Shown here piece after piece: positions 50,369 to 59,496 of a stretch of 64,000 bases of DNA. Source of the DNA: Candidatus Poribacteria bacterium. Lineage in GTDB: Bacteria; Poribacteria; WGA-4E; JAJDTR01. The notes below the pieces were generated by a model. It had not been told where the DNA came from, did no database searches, and saw nothing but the letters and a program-made list of their open reading frames with translations. Every line of letters starts with the position of its first letter. Positions within the stretch are counted from its first letter, which is position 1. Where the stretch lies: positions 114,347 to 178,346 of the forward strand of contig JAJDTR010000062.1 of NCBI GenBank assembly GCA_022827055.1, written 5' to 3'. The translations under genes were made by a program, and so were the position numbers.

Positions 50369-51471
50369 GCGGACCTCGGTCTCAATTCGAGATTAAAAAT
50401 CGCCTGCTCTCGTTTCTTCACACGGTTGCCCGCGCCCGGCGCCGCGCCGTGACACTACCCCGGTTTTTGACATATATCGTAACGTTCTCGTGCAATGCGA
50501 GGTGCATCATGTGTGACTCGTGGCGCAAGCCCTCGCCGAACGATTTGAGCCTTGACGAGATTGGAAACATCTTCGATCAACTGCCTCGGATGGACGCCGT
50601 GCGGTTGACGGGTGGTGAGCCGTTTGTTCGGCGCGACCTATTGGACATTGCTCATTTTGCCCAGGACAAACTTGGACCGCTGATGATTCATGTCACGACG
50701 AACGGTTTCCTGACAGACCGGATTGTGCAGTTCTGCGAGGAGCGGCGGCGGGATGTTCCGTTGAGTATGCTCGTTTCCGTAGACGGTACGGAGGAGAAGC
50801 ATAACCACGTGCGGGGCCACGACAAGGCATGGGATTTCATCGTGGGGACGCTCAATGCTTTGGCGCCGCGTCAGAAGGAGCTGCGGATGAGTCTGTCGGT
50901 GAACCAGACGATAGTTGATGCGGAGGGGGTTGAACACTACAAACGCTTGCGGGAGTTCCTAGCGCCGCTGGGTGTTCGGAACAATGTGGTTATGGCTTAT
51001 GACCTCAGCGCAACTTATAATCTGGAGGAGGAGCTGGAGGTGGCTCCATCGCAGATTGGTCAGTTCACGACGTTTGGCGAATTCACGGAGGAGCATCTTC
51101 AAACGCTGTTCGACGAGATTGAGAAGGACCTCACGAATTATCCGCTGCTTGACCGGCTCGCGAAACGCTACTATTTGCAGGGCATCCGGAATCGGTTGCT
51201 TGAGGGTGAGGGCGTGCCCAATCCGAAATGTGTCGCGCTCAATTCGCACCTGCGGCTGCTGCCGGACGGTCGTGTGCCGACGTGCCAGTTCAATACGACG
51301 AGCGTCGGGAATCTGAGGGAGGAGAAGTTCGCGGATCTGTGGGCGAATAAGAAGATAAGGAAGCAGCGGGATTGGGTCAACAAGTGCCCCGGGTGCTGGG
51401 CAGAGTGCGAGGTGTTGCCCAGTGCGATTTATACGGGTGATTTGTTAAGAGCCGTCTGGAGTGGTAGGTAA
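50365..51471 (+). CDS. Radical SAM/SPASM-like enzyme
   Basis: A 368-residue radical SAM enzyme. FSCNARCIMCDSW is the CX3CX2C cluster binding SAM; RLTGGEP and SVDGTEEKHNHVRG are the usual SAM-contacting strands. The C-terminal NPKCVALN, PTCQFN, NKCPGCWAECE cysteines suggest one or two extra iron-sulfur clusters (SPASM-type). Its start overlaps the glycosyltransferase stop (ATGA). Members of this class modify peptides, sugars or lipids. Coupling with a glycosyltransferase suggests a shared glycan or natural-product pathway. Confidence 0.88.
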   Translation: MSGPRSQFEIKNRLLSFLHTVARARRRAVTLPRFLTYIVTFSCNARCIMCDSWRKPSPNDLSLDEIGNIFDQLPRMDAVRLTGGEPFVRRDLLDIAHFAQDKLGPLMIHVTTNGFLTDRIVQFCEERRRDVPLSMLVSVDGTEEKHNHVRGHDKAWDFIVGTLNALAPRQKELRMSLSVNQTIVDAEGVEHYKRLREFLAPLGVRNNVVMAYDLSATYNLEEELEVAPSQIGQFTTFGEFTEEHLQTLFDEIEKDLTNYPLLDRLAKRYYLQGIRNRLLEGEGVPNPKCVALNSHLRLLPDGRVPTCQFNTTSVGNLREEKFADLWANKKIRKQRDWVNKCPGCWAECEVLPSAIYTGDLLRAVWSGR

Positions 51472-51556
51472 GAATAGTGGTCAGCGACCTGTGACCAGTG
51501 GCTGGAAAAGGAGGTCACGCCTTTGAAGGGAGGAAGGAGGGAACAGGAATGGATTT

Positions 51557-52165
51557 TCAAACGGTCTGTTGAGCTTGGCGGGGTGCCTCGTTCGGAGGGA
51601 ATTCTACTTTCGCATAAATCTCACGTAGGGGGAGTCCGCAGTTAATTGACGTAAGTTGAACAATATCATCGGGGCTGCCGAATTCTGTCAGGATCCACTG
51701 CTCGTTATGTCGGAGGTAGTGTTCGACGCGCATGAAATTCTGTGAGACGAGGGTATATTCTTGCATGGAGTCGAGTTGGCGATAGTACCCGAATTTTGCG
51801 CCTCGGTCGTAGGCTTCGGTGCTTGGCGAAAGGACTTCAAAAAGGGCAGTGGGATTTAAGAGTGTATCAACATCGTCGTCCTCAAATCGCGGTTCATCAC
51901 AGACAACAAGAATGTCGGGGTAGGTATATAGTCCTGCCGCGCCGACTTTTAGGCGCATGTCACAAGCATAGACCTCGCAGGAACGCTGCTTCAACTGGAG
52001 ATGGAGTCCACAGCAGATATTTCCGCTGACGAGATTATGCGCCCGGTTTGATCTTGACATCGGGTACATGCGGCCGTTACGGAATTCGCTCTTGGTGATT
52101 GCTTTGCGCTCTAAAGCGAGGTACTCTTGTGGTGTTAGATGAGATTGCACGGCAGCAGATGACAT
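51557..52165 (-). CDS. Uma2-family endonuclease-like protein
   Basis: A 202-residue PD-(D/E)xK protein of the Uma2/DUF820 group. LTPQEYLALERKA and KSEFRNGRMYPMS open the domain; TYPDILVVCDEPRFED and TALFEVLSPSTEAYDRGAK contain the catalytic Asp and Glu-x-Leu motifs, with KFGYYRQL giving the closing Lys region. AGGAAAACC precedes the ATG at 52165. Such proteins are found in many copies in cyanobacteria and Poribacteria; their role is unsettled and no partner is adjacent. Confidence 0.88.
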   Translation of the reverse strand: MSSAAVQSHLTPQEYLALERKAITKSEFRNGRMYPMSRSNRAHNLVSGNICCGLHLQLKQRSCEVYACDMRLKVGAAGLYTYPDILVVCDEPRFEDDDVDTLLNPTALFEVLSPSTEAYDRGAKFGYYRQLDSMQEYTLVSQNFMRVEHYLRHNEQWILTEFGSPDDIVQLTSINCGLPLREIYAKVEFPPNEAPRQAQQTV

Positions 52166-52274
52166 GGTTTTCCTTGTGTTCTTCCTATTCAAGGTTGCGA
52201 TTCAGTCCTGCAGTCCTTTTGTTCTACCATTCAATTATACCACAGGTGCTTTGGCGCGTCATATACTTTTTGGA

Positions 52275-52507
52275 CAGGGGAAACGCATCTAATTTAGAGC
52301 ATGTCTGATGGTGGAAGAATGTACGATTAATGTTGGGTTTCACTCAAATTTTGGCACATTCAAGCAAATTGGGCACTCGAAAACCCCTCTAAAATCGACG
52401 ATTATTAACGGAATTCGTTCAACCCAACCTACGATCTTTAGAAAGATTGCCACAAACTTAGCCCGATTCTCCTTTTGACGAGCAGAAAATTTAGATGCGT
52501 TTCCCCT
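52275..52507. mobile_element. MITE-like element B, inverted ends AGGGGAAACGCATCTAA
   Basis: About 233 bp. Left end CAGGGGAAACGCATCTAATT; right end, on the minus strand, AGGGGAAACGCATCTAAATT. The inside carries TTGGGTTTCACTC and TTCAACCCAACCTACGATC. No open frame for a transposase. It ends inside the truncated propeller gene at 52508-52723 and shares its ends with element A. Confidence 0.75.
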
Positions 52508-52723
52508 AGGGACAAGGTTGGCAAATCGCCAACTGTAACCGTTATCGCGGGAGACGCCTACCACGCCGTCGATCAAGCTGGGGTGCAGGTCACGCCCGTC
52601 GGATACCATGAGGTACATGCCGGCGGTGTCCGTGTCATTGACGAGTTCCCACTCGACTTGCGGCCCCGGCGTGGGCGGGGCTAGCGGCGGGAGCGTGATG
52701 AGTAGGACCAGGCAGGCTCTCAT
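52508..52723 (-). pseudogene. BNR propeller gene truncated by MITE-like element B
   Basis: A signal-like start (MRACLVLLITLPPLAPPTP) is followed by QVEWELVNDTDTAGMYLMVS and VSRDNGYSWRFANLVPRG, matching the first blade of the neighbouring propeller proteins (EWELI... SRDDGYTWR). The frame then passes into the element's sequence and no further blades exist on its far side. It is the last member of the array and has lost about 280 residues. Confidence 0.75.
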
Positions 52724-52798
52724 ATTGTGCTGGCTAAACGTTGTGGGACACATACTTGGCGACTATGCCGCCGGAGTGCCACTCCACAGCGAAGTGGA

Positions 52799-53155
52799 TT
52801 AGTCCACGCTCTGCGGCGCGTTTACTTCAAGCAATAACCAGTTGGCATGGAGGTCGTCCCAGTACCATTTTTCGACGAGGTAGGTTGCGGTCGGCAGGTT
52901 GGTGACGCGAATATCGCACGGCTTGCCGTCAAACTTTACCACGATCACGGTGTGGCCGATCGGGATGCTAGCCGCGTCGTCATCGATGTCGTATTCAGTT
53001 CCTTCTCCGTAGCTAACGTGCACATTGCGTATGGACGGCAAGAAATCTAGAATATTAACTATTGGGCGATCCGCGCAATATGCCGGGCCAGAATCCTCGG
53101 GTTCATATGCGCCGCAGGCGAGGAGGATGAGCAGTAAGAGCAGATCAATTTTCAT
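52799..53155 (-). CDS. Array lipoprotein
   Basis: A 118-residue lipoprotein from ATG 53155: MKIDLLLLLILLAC is the signal and lipobox. The mature part is short, acidic and beta-rich (GHTVIVVKFDGKPCDIRVTN). It begins two bases after the stop of the preceding lipoprotein gene. No named family. It is one of several small lipoproteins paired with the propellers and is likely surface-exposed. Confidence 0.72.
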   Translation of the reverse strand: MKIDLLLLLILLACGAYEPEDSGPAYCADRPIVNILDFLPSIRNVHVSYGEGTEYDIDDDAASIPIGHTVIVVKFDGKPCDIRVTNLPTATYLVEKWYWDDLHANWLLLEVNAPQSVD

Positions 53156-53157
53156 GA

Positions 53158-53700
53158 TTATCGTCGAACGATGTTGCCGTGCGTCGTGAACATCAGGGTG
53201 GAGACGCCTACGGTAAATGGATGTCCGTTCTCTAAATACCATTTTTGATGCGGCGGCAACTGCGAAATTTCTATGACGACAGAGGTGACAATACCGCGCT
53301 CCCCCTCTTGAAAGGGGACTTCGGCCTCAGAGAATTCATGATCCGTTTCCTTCCAGGGACCAATCGTTCTGTACGCAGCGCCGGCGTATTCTTGCAGACC
53401 TGCTATTATCCTCGCGGCTCCCCCTACGTCGCGGATCTCAAATCGGCGAAACCTGTCGTTCGAATAATGTCCTCTGTAGGTCTTTACTATCCAGACGTAT
53501 ATGGGCCGGTCCACAGTGCGATCGGACTCAAGCTGGAACACGAAATAGGTACGATCAATATCGTAGGCCCCGATGTCGACGACCGGAAGGTCAGGCTCCC
53601 GGATGGGCTCGTCGGCGCCGCAGCCGATGATGGCGATGACCAGGAACGCCAAGATAGCGAGTAAGTCTAAGAGGGTGGCAATGAGGGTTAGGCATTTCAT
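53158..53700 (-). CDS. Array lipoprotein, DIGAYDI subfamily
   Basis: A 180-residue lipoprotein: long hydrophobic signal, lipobox IIGC, then PIREPDLPVVDIGAYDIDRT and a beta-rich domain ending VGVSTLMFTTHGN. The same features occur in the frameshifted gene at 55859-56370, so they are paralogues. Its ATG overlaps the propeller stop by four bases (ATGA). Function unknown, likely a surface partner of the propeller encoded just before it. Confidence 0.75.
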   Translation of the reverse strand: MKCLTLIATLLDLLAILAFLVIAIIGCGADEPIREPDLPVVDIGAYDIDRTYFVFQLESDRTVDRPIYVWIVKTYRGHYSNDRFRRFEIRDVGGAARIIAGLQEYAGAAYRTIGPWKETDHEFSEAEVPFQEGERGIVTSVVIEISQLPPHQKWYLENGHPFTVGVSTLMFTTHGNIVRR

Positions 53701-54773
53701 GGATTTTTCAGGGCGCCCCAGATTGCCGCGGCTTTGCCATGCGGATTCACGATCGAGATTGAGGCGCGGTAGATGCCGTTTTCGGTGCCGGCGTACAGAT
53801 CGGACCCGTGGGATATGAGCGAGTCAAAGAGAACGTGCCGCGGTCCTGTCGGAAACCATGTTTCGGACGGCTGATCGAACAGCCACACGCCGAGGTCCGA
53901 TTCGTAACACGCGGCGAAGATTCGGCCGCGATTGACTGCCAGTCGATTCATATAGGGCTCTTCCGGCAGCCCCCGGCTGAGATTCTCCCACATGAATTCG
54001 GCTTCGTTCCAACGCCCAAAGCCTCGACTTCCGGCGACGTATAACTTATCCCCAAGCACCGCCCAGTCAGCTAAATCGCCGTATTCTAGCTCGGGAAGAA
54101 GTTCCCACGTTTCGCCGTTGTCCGGGGAACGGAATAGGATTCTGGAGGAGCTTGAATAGACTGCCCACAGATAGCCGCCGAACTCCGTCATCGACCAGAT
54201 ACTATCGCCGAAGTGCCAGTCGGGTATGTTGTGCTCTTTGATGCCCGGGTATATCCATTCGTCGTCTATGGAATGCCAGGTTTCGCCCCGATTGCTGGAT
54301 ATGTGCGTGCCCTGGTGGTACCCTACGTTGATGACCATGCCGGAACTGGTAACGAGTAATTGATAAACGGATCCGTGGCGAGGCCCCCGTTTCGGGTGGT
54401 CGAAGATGTAGAGCCCTTCGTTAATCTGCTCCCATGTGTTGCCGCCGTCGTCCGAGCGGAATACGCCGTGGTCTATCGCACCGACATAAACGGTGCCGTT
54501 CCCGCTTCCAATGGCGGTGATAACTAAGTCATCGATGCCGCGGCCAATGTCCCGGGGGCGCCAGGTGTAGCCATCATCGAAGGAGAGGTAAAACCCGGTG
54601 TCGCCTACGGCGTAGAGACGGAGGCCGTCGCTCTCAAGCAGTCGGACGCTGCCGATGACCTCAGTGCCGGGGATATGTTCCCACTCGGCGCGGGCATCTT
54701 GGCCGCAGTTGATGAGCCAGATTAAGAACAGGAGTGGGGTTAGGATAACCGTCAAGCCGAGTTTGGTATTCAT
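53697..54773 (-). CDS. BNR/sortilin-like beta-propeller, array member
   Basis: A 358-residue exported propeller with a signal (to about INCGQDARA) and BNR/Asp-box motifs: SFDDGYTWR, RSDDGGNTWE, SSNRGETWH, RSPDNGETWE. The C-terminus has NPHGKAAAIWGALK, a motif shared by all six intact propellers here (K-A-A-x-x-W-G-A). An NCG lipobox-like Cys near residue 23 is possible. Asp-box propellers bind or cleave glycans or act as binding scaffolds; no sialidase catalytic set is visible. Confidence 0.8.
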   Translation of the reverse strand: MNTKLGLTVILTPLLFLIWLINCGQDARAEWEHIPGTEVIGSVRLLESDGLRLYAVGDTGFYLSFDDGYTWRPRDIGRGIDDLVITAIGSGNGTVYVGAIDHGVFRSDDGGNTWEQINEGLYIFDHPKRGPRHGSVYQLLVTSSGMVINVGYHQGTHISSNRGETWHSIDDEWIYPGIKEHNIPDWHFGDSIWSMTEFGGYLWAVYSSSSRILFRSPDNGETWELLPELEYGDLADWAVLGDKLYVAGSRGFGRWNEAEFMWENLSRGLPEEPYMNRLAVNRGRIFAACYESDLGVWLFDQPSETWFPTGPRHVLFDSLISHGSDLYAGTENGIYRASISIVNPHGKAAAIWGALKNP

Positions 54774-54785
54774 GAGTGGTCTCCT

Positions 54786-55817
54786 TCATTCCGTTTTAAG
54801 GGCGCCCCAGGTGGTAGCGGCTTTGCCGTAGGGTTGAACGATCTGGATGTCGGCTCGGTAGATGCCGTCCTCCATGACTGCAGCGTACAGATAGTCATTA
54901 TGCGATACGATATCAACGATACGAGAATCCTGTAAGCCAACGGAGACGAACGTGTCGGACCGGTCGTCGAACAGGTATACACCGGAGTAGAAATCGCCGG
55001 CGAAGAGGCGGCCGCGATGCACGGCCAGGCTTGTGAAATGCGTGGACTCAGGCGAGGGTGGAAGCCCTTCGCTGAAGTACTCCCAGTTGTGTTCGTCTTC
55101 GTTCCACCGGCCGAATACGTGGCGGATGACGTACAACCGGCCGTTAAATTCTTGCCAGTCGTCTATGCGGGTGAACTTAAAATTTTTCGTCGATTGCCAC
55201 GTCTTGCCTTTGTCCGGGGAACGAACGATATTCGCGGTGGTGGCGGCCCACCAATAACCGCCGGTCTCGGTCATTGACCAGATATCGTGGCTAATGCGAA
55301 TCGTATTGTTAAAGTTCCCGGGAACGCGCCAGAGATTGTAGGTACTCTTCCACCACTCGCCGCGGTTGGTGGATATATAGGTGCCCGCGTGATACTTGCA
55401 GGCTATGGCGGTGCCGGAGCGCGTAACGAGTATTTGGTTTACTTCGGCATACCTGCGCTCGTCGACAAACGGACCATTATCAAAAGTGTCGATGCCGACA
55501 CTGTTGTTTTCCCATGTGACCCCGCCGCTGTCGGAGCGGTATAGGCCGTGCTTGAGCGTGCCTGCATAGACGGCATTCTTGCCAACGCCTATTGCAGTCA
55601 CGTGGCGGTCCGGCAGGGTTAATCGGAAGGTAAGGCCTGGGCCCCGGGACATGTAAAATCCGCCCGAATACCCGAGGTAGAGGCGGTGCTCGTCGGCTGC
55701 AAGCACGGCGTCATAGGGGAGGTCTGCCTCATGGGTTAGTTTCCAGGCAACTTGGGGCGCGGCGTGGGCGCGGCCCGAGGCGAAGAGGGCAATGAGCAGG
55801 AGCAGGTAGATTTTCAT
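54786..55817 (-). CDS. BNR/sortilin-like beta-propeller, array member
   Basis: A 343-residue exported propeller. Signal MKIYLLLLIALFASGRAHA, then blades with YRSDSGGVTWE, STNRGEWWK, RSPDKGKTWQ and a C-terminal PYGKAATTWGALK. It lies 41 bp after the frameshifted lipoprotein gene and 12 bp before the next propeller. It is the most diverged blade set of the array (for example MSRGPGLTFR in place of the usual SRDDGxTWR). Confidence 0.8.
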   Translation of the reverse strand: MKIYLLLLIALFASGRAHAAPQVAWKLTHEADLPYDAVLAADEHRLYLGYSGGFYMSRGPGLTFRLTLPDRHVTAIGVGKNAVYAGTLKHGLYRSDSGGVTWENNSVGIDTFDNGPFVDERRYAEVNQILVTRSGTAIACKYHAGTYISTNRGEWWKSTYNLWRVPGNFNNTIRISHDIWSMTETGGYWWAATTANIVRSPDKGKTWQSTKNFKFTRIDDWQEFNGRLYVIRHVFGRWNEDEHNWEYFSEGLPPSPESTHFTSLAVHRGRLFAGDFYSGVYLFDDRSDTFVSVGLQDSRIVDIVSHNDYLYAAVMEDGIYRADIQIVQPYGKAATTWGALKTE

Positions 55818-55858
55818 GGTGCTTTATCTCCGCTTTCAGGAAGTCCGATATGGGGGTA

Positions 55859-56370
55859 TTAACGAACGATTCTGTGCGTCGTGAACATCAGGGTGGAGAC
55901 GCCTATGGTAAATGGTGCGCTATTCTCGTAGTAATATCCGGCCTCCTTCGTCGTCGGGGAGATTGTTATTGTGGCAGCGGTGACGATACCGTACTTTCCT
56001 TCTTCGAAGGGGTGGTCGACGTCAAGGTCGGTAAAGTCGCCGGCATACAGGCGTCTTGATATGCTTCCGGTGTACAGTTCCTGTCCGGCGTCTATTCCGA
56101 AGATGGTGTTAGGGACGCGGATGGTAAACTGGTTCCGCCAGTCGTCGTGGACATATCCCGTGTAGGTTACAGATTTGCTGACGAATGTTTGTCCCTGCGC
56201 CGCGGGTTCAATCACCAGCCTAAATACGAAATAGCCGGCGCTATGTCGTAGGCTCCGATGTCGATGACCGGCAGGTCGGGCTCCGGAATCTCGGGCTCCC
56301 TGATGGCCTCGTCAGCGCCGCAGCCAGCGAGGAGGGTGAACAGTAGGAGCAGATATATTCTGACAGTCAT
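55859..56370 (-). pseudogene. Frameshifted array lipoprotein
   Basis: The start (MTVRIYLLLLFTLLAGCGAD) overlaps the propeller stop by ATGA and runs in frame to DIGAYDIAPA, then stops early at 56212-56214. Shifting the frame by one base near 56243 restores YFVFRLVIEPAAQG and continues to VSTLMFTTHRIVR at 55859. The 53158-53700 paralogue reads through the same point without interruption. So either a one-base loss broke the gene, or sequencing/assembly error did. Confidence 0.8.
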
Positions 56371-57398
56371 TTGGTGTTTCCCAGCTTTATAGCGCCCCAG
56401 GTGACGGCGGCTTTGCCTTCGGGGGACACGAAGGGGCGTTTGGCGCGGTATATCCCATCATGGCCCCGGGACGCAGCAGCGGCGTAGAGATTCCCGCGAT
56501 GGGACGCGAGGCTGAAGACGCGTTTACCGGAGAGGCCTGCCGGGTACCAGGTTTCGGCATGATGGTCGAACATGAACACGCCGTGGCTCCGCGAGCCGCC
56601 GAAGATCCAGTCACGATGTACGACCAAGCAACTCAAACGAACCAACTTCGGAAGGCTTTCGCTGAGATCTTCCCATTCCAGCCCTTCCTCGCGCCAGCGT
56701 CCGAATCCGCCGCCGCCGACGTAGAGGTCGCCTCTGAATGAGATCCACGCTTCTACGGGCGAATAATGTCGAATACTGCGCTCGTTTCCCCAGTCGGGAA
56801 TGGACTCCCAGGTGGCGCCTTCGTCGGGAGACCGCGCGGCGTTGTCAATCGAGTAGAGCGCCCAGAGATAACCGTCATGCTCGCCCATCGACCAGATACC
56901 GGTGCCCAAGTCGATATCGGAGGATCCCGGACTTTGCGGAGCGACCCACTCCAAGGTTACGTTATGCCATGAATCGCCGCGGTCGCGGGAGATCCAGGTG
57001 CCGGAATGGTAGCCGACGGCGATGGCCATCCCGGAACCGGTGACGAAGAATCGCCGTAGATAGGGATAGTAGGACCTGTTTCCGTCCCATTTTGGGTCGA
57101 AGCCGTTGTTTTTCCAATGCCATGTATTGCCTTTGGTAACGGAACGCAAGATGCCGTGTTCCGAACTGTAGCCGTAGATGGCGTCGGGCGATGCGGTGAG
57201 ATCATTTATGTAATCGTTGAAATCACCGAGGCGCCAGGTGTAACCGTCGTCACGCGAGTAGTAGATGCCTTTTTTGGTACTGGCGTAGAGGCGTTCGCCG
57301 TCGCTGGTAATGCGATCGGCACCATTTCCGAAAATGAGCTCCCACTCGGCGTGGACATGGCCTGCAACCAAAGCGAATAGGAGCAGATAGGTTTTCAT
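56367..57398 (-). CDS. BNR/sortilin-like beta-propeller, array member
   Basis: A 343-residue exported propeller. Signal MKTYLLLFALVAGHVHA, then EWELIFGNGADRITSDGERL. Asp-box motifs YSRDDGYTWR, ISRDRGDSWH, RSPDEGATWE. FGRWREEGLEWEDLS and FDHHAETWYPAGLS are shared with the next members. C-terminal EGKAAVTWGAIKLGNTK is identical to that of the 59493 gene. The longer start at 57434 is less likely than 57398, which makes an ATGA overlap with the upstream lipoprotein. Confidence 0.82.
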   Translation of the reverse strand: MKTYLLLFALVAGHVHAEWELIFGNGADRITSDGERLYASTKKGIYYSRDDGYTWRLGDFNDYINDLTASPDAIYGYSSEHGILRSVTKGNTWHWKNNGFDPKWDGNRSYYPYLRRFFVTGSGMAIAVGYHSGTWISRDRGDSWHNVTLEWVAPQSPGSSDIDLGTGIWSMGEHDGYLWALYSIDNAARSPDEGATWESIPDWGNERSIRHYSPVEAWISFRGDLYVGGGGFGRWREEGLEWEDLSESLPKLVRLSCLVVHRDWIFGGSRSHGVFMFDHHAETWYPAGLSGKRVFSLASHRGNLYAAAASRGHDGIYRAKRPFVSPEGKAAVTWGAIKLGNTK

Positions 57399-57967
57399 GA
57401 TGGGTTGGCTCCAGATGTGTTGTCGCGAGTCCAATACAACTCATAAATGAACGGCGGGTTTAAAGGGTGCCAAAACTCTAGTTTTAGGGTATCTCCAATC
57501 CACTCGTAAGGGTATTTGCCGTACTCGGGCGCTGATTGCCCACCTTCAAAATAGACGTCAAACACGAGTTTGGGGATGACTTTGTCGTAGTTGGACTTTT
57601 TGTAGTAGAGGCTGGGGAGGTGATAGCCGGACCATTCTTCTACTACTTCAAATCTGCCTCTGTACTTGAGGGGACGCACCGACAGCGGCGCGTCCAAATA
57701 AAACGTACCTTCGCCCAGTTCGAGCCGGCCGATGCCGGCCGGGTAGACATAGGTGGTCGGCACACGCCGTATGATTATCGGATCGTCGAGATCGGGGCCG
57801 CCGACGTCCATGAGCTCATGCACGATCGCTTTGGTGAGGACAAAGGCGCCTTTGAGCACCTGGCCTGTGGGTGCGGGAACGATCGTCTCCGATTCGCCGC
57901 AGCCGGCGAACCATATCACGAGCAGGAATGAGGTTAGGATAGACGTTAAGCTGAGTTTGTTATTCAT
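57395..57967 (-). CDS. Array lipoprotein
   Basis: A 190-residue lipoprotein with signal and lipobox WFAGC. The mature domain has ELGEGTFYLDAPLSVRPLKY and YEWIGDTLKLEFWHP, beta-rich. It lies 12 bp after the preceding propeller and overlaps the next propeller (ATGA). It belongs to neither the DIGAYDI nor the C-terminal-WC subfamily. Confidence 0.72.
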   Translation of the reverse strand: MNNKLSLTSILTSFLLVIWFAGCGESETIVPAPTGQVLKGAFVLTKAIVHELMDVGGPDLDDPIIIRRVPTTYVYPAGIGRLELGEGTFYLDAPLSVRPLKYRGRFEVVEEWSGYHLPSLYYKKSNYDKVIPKLVFDVYFEGGQSAPEYGKYPYEWIGDTLKLEFWHPLNPPFIYELYWTRDNTSGANPS

Positions 57968-57979
57968 TAGTGGCCTCTC

Positions 57980-59011
57980 TCATTTCGTTTTAAGGGCGCC
58001 CCAGGTGACGGCGGCTTTGCCTTCGGAGGAAACGAATGGTCGCTTGGCGCGGTATATCCCATCATGGCCCCGGGACGCAGCAGCGGCGTAGAGATTCCCG
58101 CGATGGGACACGAGGCTGTTAGTAGGGATACTCAATGACAGCCCTGCCGGATGCCACATTTCGGCGTGATGGTCGAATATGAACACGCCGTGTCTCCACG
58201 AGCCGGCGAAGATACGGTCACGATGCACGACGAGAGAACTCAACGCAGGGTCGTGCGGCAGGCCGTGGCTAAGGTCCTCCCATTCGAGCCCCTCTTCGCG
58301 CCAGCGTCCGAAGCCACCGCCACCGCCCACGTAGAGGTCCCCTTTGAATGAGATCCAAGCGTTTGCGCGGGAAAACTGGGCGATACTGCGTTTGTCCCTC
58401 CAATCGGGAATGGACTCCCAGGTGGCGCCCTCGTCAGGAGAGCGTGCGGCGAAGCTAGTCGAGTTGAGTGCCCAGAGATAGCCGCCGAACTCGCCCATCG
58501 ACCAGATGCCGTCGCCCAACGGGAAGCCGGTGGCGCGCTGGTCGTTTACTTTCCATTCGTCGCGCACTGCGTGCCAGCGATCGCCACGGTCGCGGGAGAT
58601 CCAGGTTCCGGAGTGGTAGCCGACGGCGATGACCATCCCGGAAGCGGTGACGAGAAATTGTTTTATTTCCGGGTAGTAGAACCTGCGGCCGCCCCATACG
58701 AGGTCGAAGCCGTTGTTTTTCGGGTGCCAGGTGTTGCCTTTGGTGACGGATCGCATGATGCCGTGATCATAACTGTAGCCGTAAACGGCACCGGGGAATG
58801 CGGTGAGGTTGCCGATCCAGTCCTTATAAGTACTCAGGCGCCAGGTGTCTCCGTCATCACGCGAATAGGACATACCTTTATCTGTGCTGACGTAGAGGCG
58901 TTCGCCGTCACTGGCGATGGAGCCGCCATGGTCATTGAGAATGAGTTCCCACTCGGCGTGTGCGGATGCGGAGATGAGGGCGAGGAGTAGTAGGACGAAG
59001 ATTCGTGTCAT
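57980..59011 (-). CDS. BNR/sortilin-like beta-propeller, array member
   Basis: A 343-residue exported propeller from ATG 59011, which has GGAGG six bases upstream. Signal MTRIFVLLLLALISASAHA. Asp-boxes YSRDDGDTWR, ISRDRGDRWH, RSPDEGATWE; FGRWREEGLEWEDLSHGLP and the closing EGKAAVTWGALKTK. Very similar to the 56367 and 59493 members, so recent duplication is likely. Confidence 0.82.
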   Translation of the reverse strand: MTRIFVLLLLALISASAHAEWELILNDHGGSIASDGERLYVSTDKGMSYSRDDGDTWRLSTYKDWIGNLTAFPGAVYGYSYDHGIMRSVTKGNTWHPKNNGFDLVWGGRRFYYPEIKQFLVTASGMVIAVGYHSGTWISRDRGDRWHAVRDEWKVNDQRATGFPLGDGIWSMGEFGGYLWALNSTSFAARSPDEGATWESIPDWRDKRSIAQFSRANAWISFKGDLYVGGGGGFGRWREEGLEWEDLSHGLPHDPALSSLVVHRDRIFAGSWRHGVFIFDHHAEMWHPAGLSLSIPTNSLVSHRGNLYAAAASRGHDGIYRAKRPFVSSEGKAAVTWGALKTK

Positions 59012-59022
59012 GGCGCCTCCGT

Positions 59023-59496
59023 TCAGTCGCACCACATGCCTAACCTAATAGCGGGCTGGTCTCGAACCTTGTACGGGTTGAACTGATAACCTTCGGGCAA
59101 CCGGATCTCCCCCTCATGGTACGGCAGGTATCGAGATCGTTCGTCCATCGGCTTTATTTGCGGCTCGAAATAGGGTATGGAGTAGTTAACGGTCAGGGGC
59201 GGACATATTTTAGTGAAGCGGACGCGCTCGGATTTCAACGCGCTTTTCGCTATGCGAACGAACCGGTCTTCTACCAAAATGTAGGTTGTGTACGGCATGG
59301 GGATATCCGACACCAGATAGAAATCGACTCTGCGTGTGATGTGTTTATCCTGCAAATAGCTCGTTCTACCCGATCCGCCCCAAGTAATACCAATGGTGGG
59401 GATGGCCGGTTCGGGCTCTTCGACGATAGATCGATTCTCCATCTCGCTGCAGGCGAGGAGGGTGAACAGTAGGAGCAGATATATTCTGACAGTCAT
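59023..59496 (-). CDS. Array lipoprotein, C-terminal-WC subfamily
   Basis: A 157-residue lipoprotein. Signal and lipobox MTVRIYLLLLFTLLAC, nearly the same as that of the frameshifted gene, although the mature parts differ. Mature: EPEPAIPTIGITWGGSGR and a beta-rich domain ending IRLGMWCD. It overlaps the upstream propeller by ATGA and is 11 bp before the next. Confidence 0.72.
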   Translation of the reverse strand: MTVRIYLLLLFTLLACSEMENRSIVEEPEPAIPTIGITWGGSGRTSYLQDKHITRRVDFYLVSDIPMPYTTYILVEDRFVRIAKSALKSERVRFTKICPPLTVNYSIPYFEPQIKPMDERSRYLPYHEGEIRLPEGYQFNPYKVRDQPAIRLGMWCD

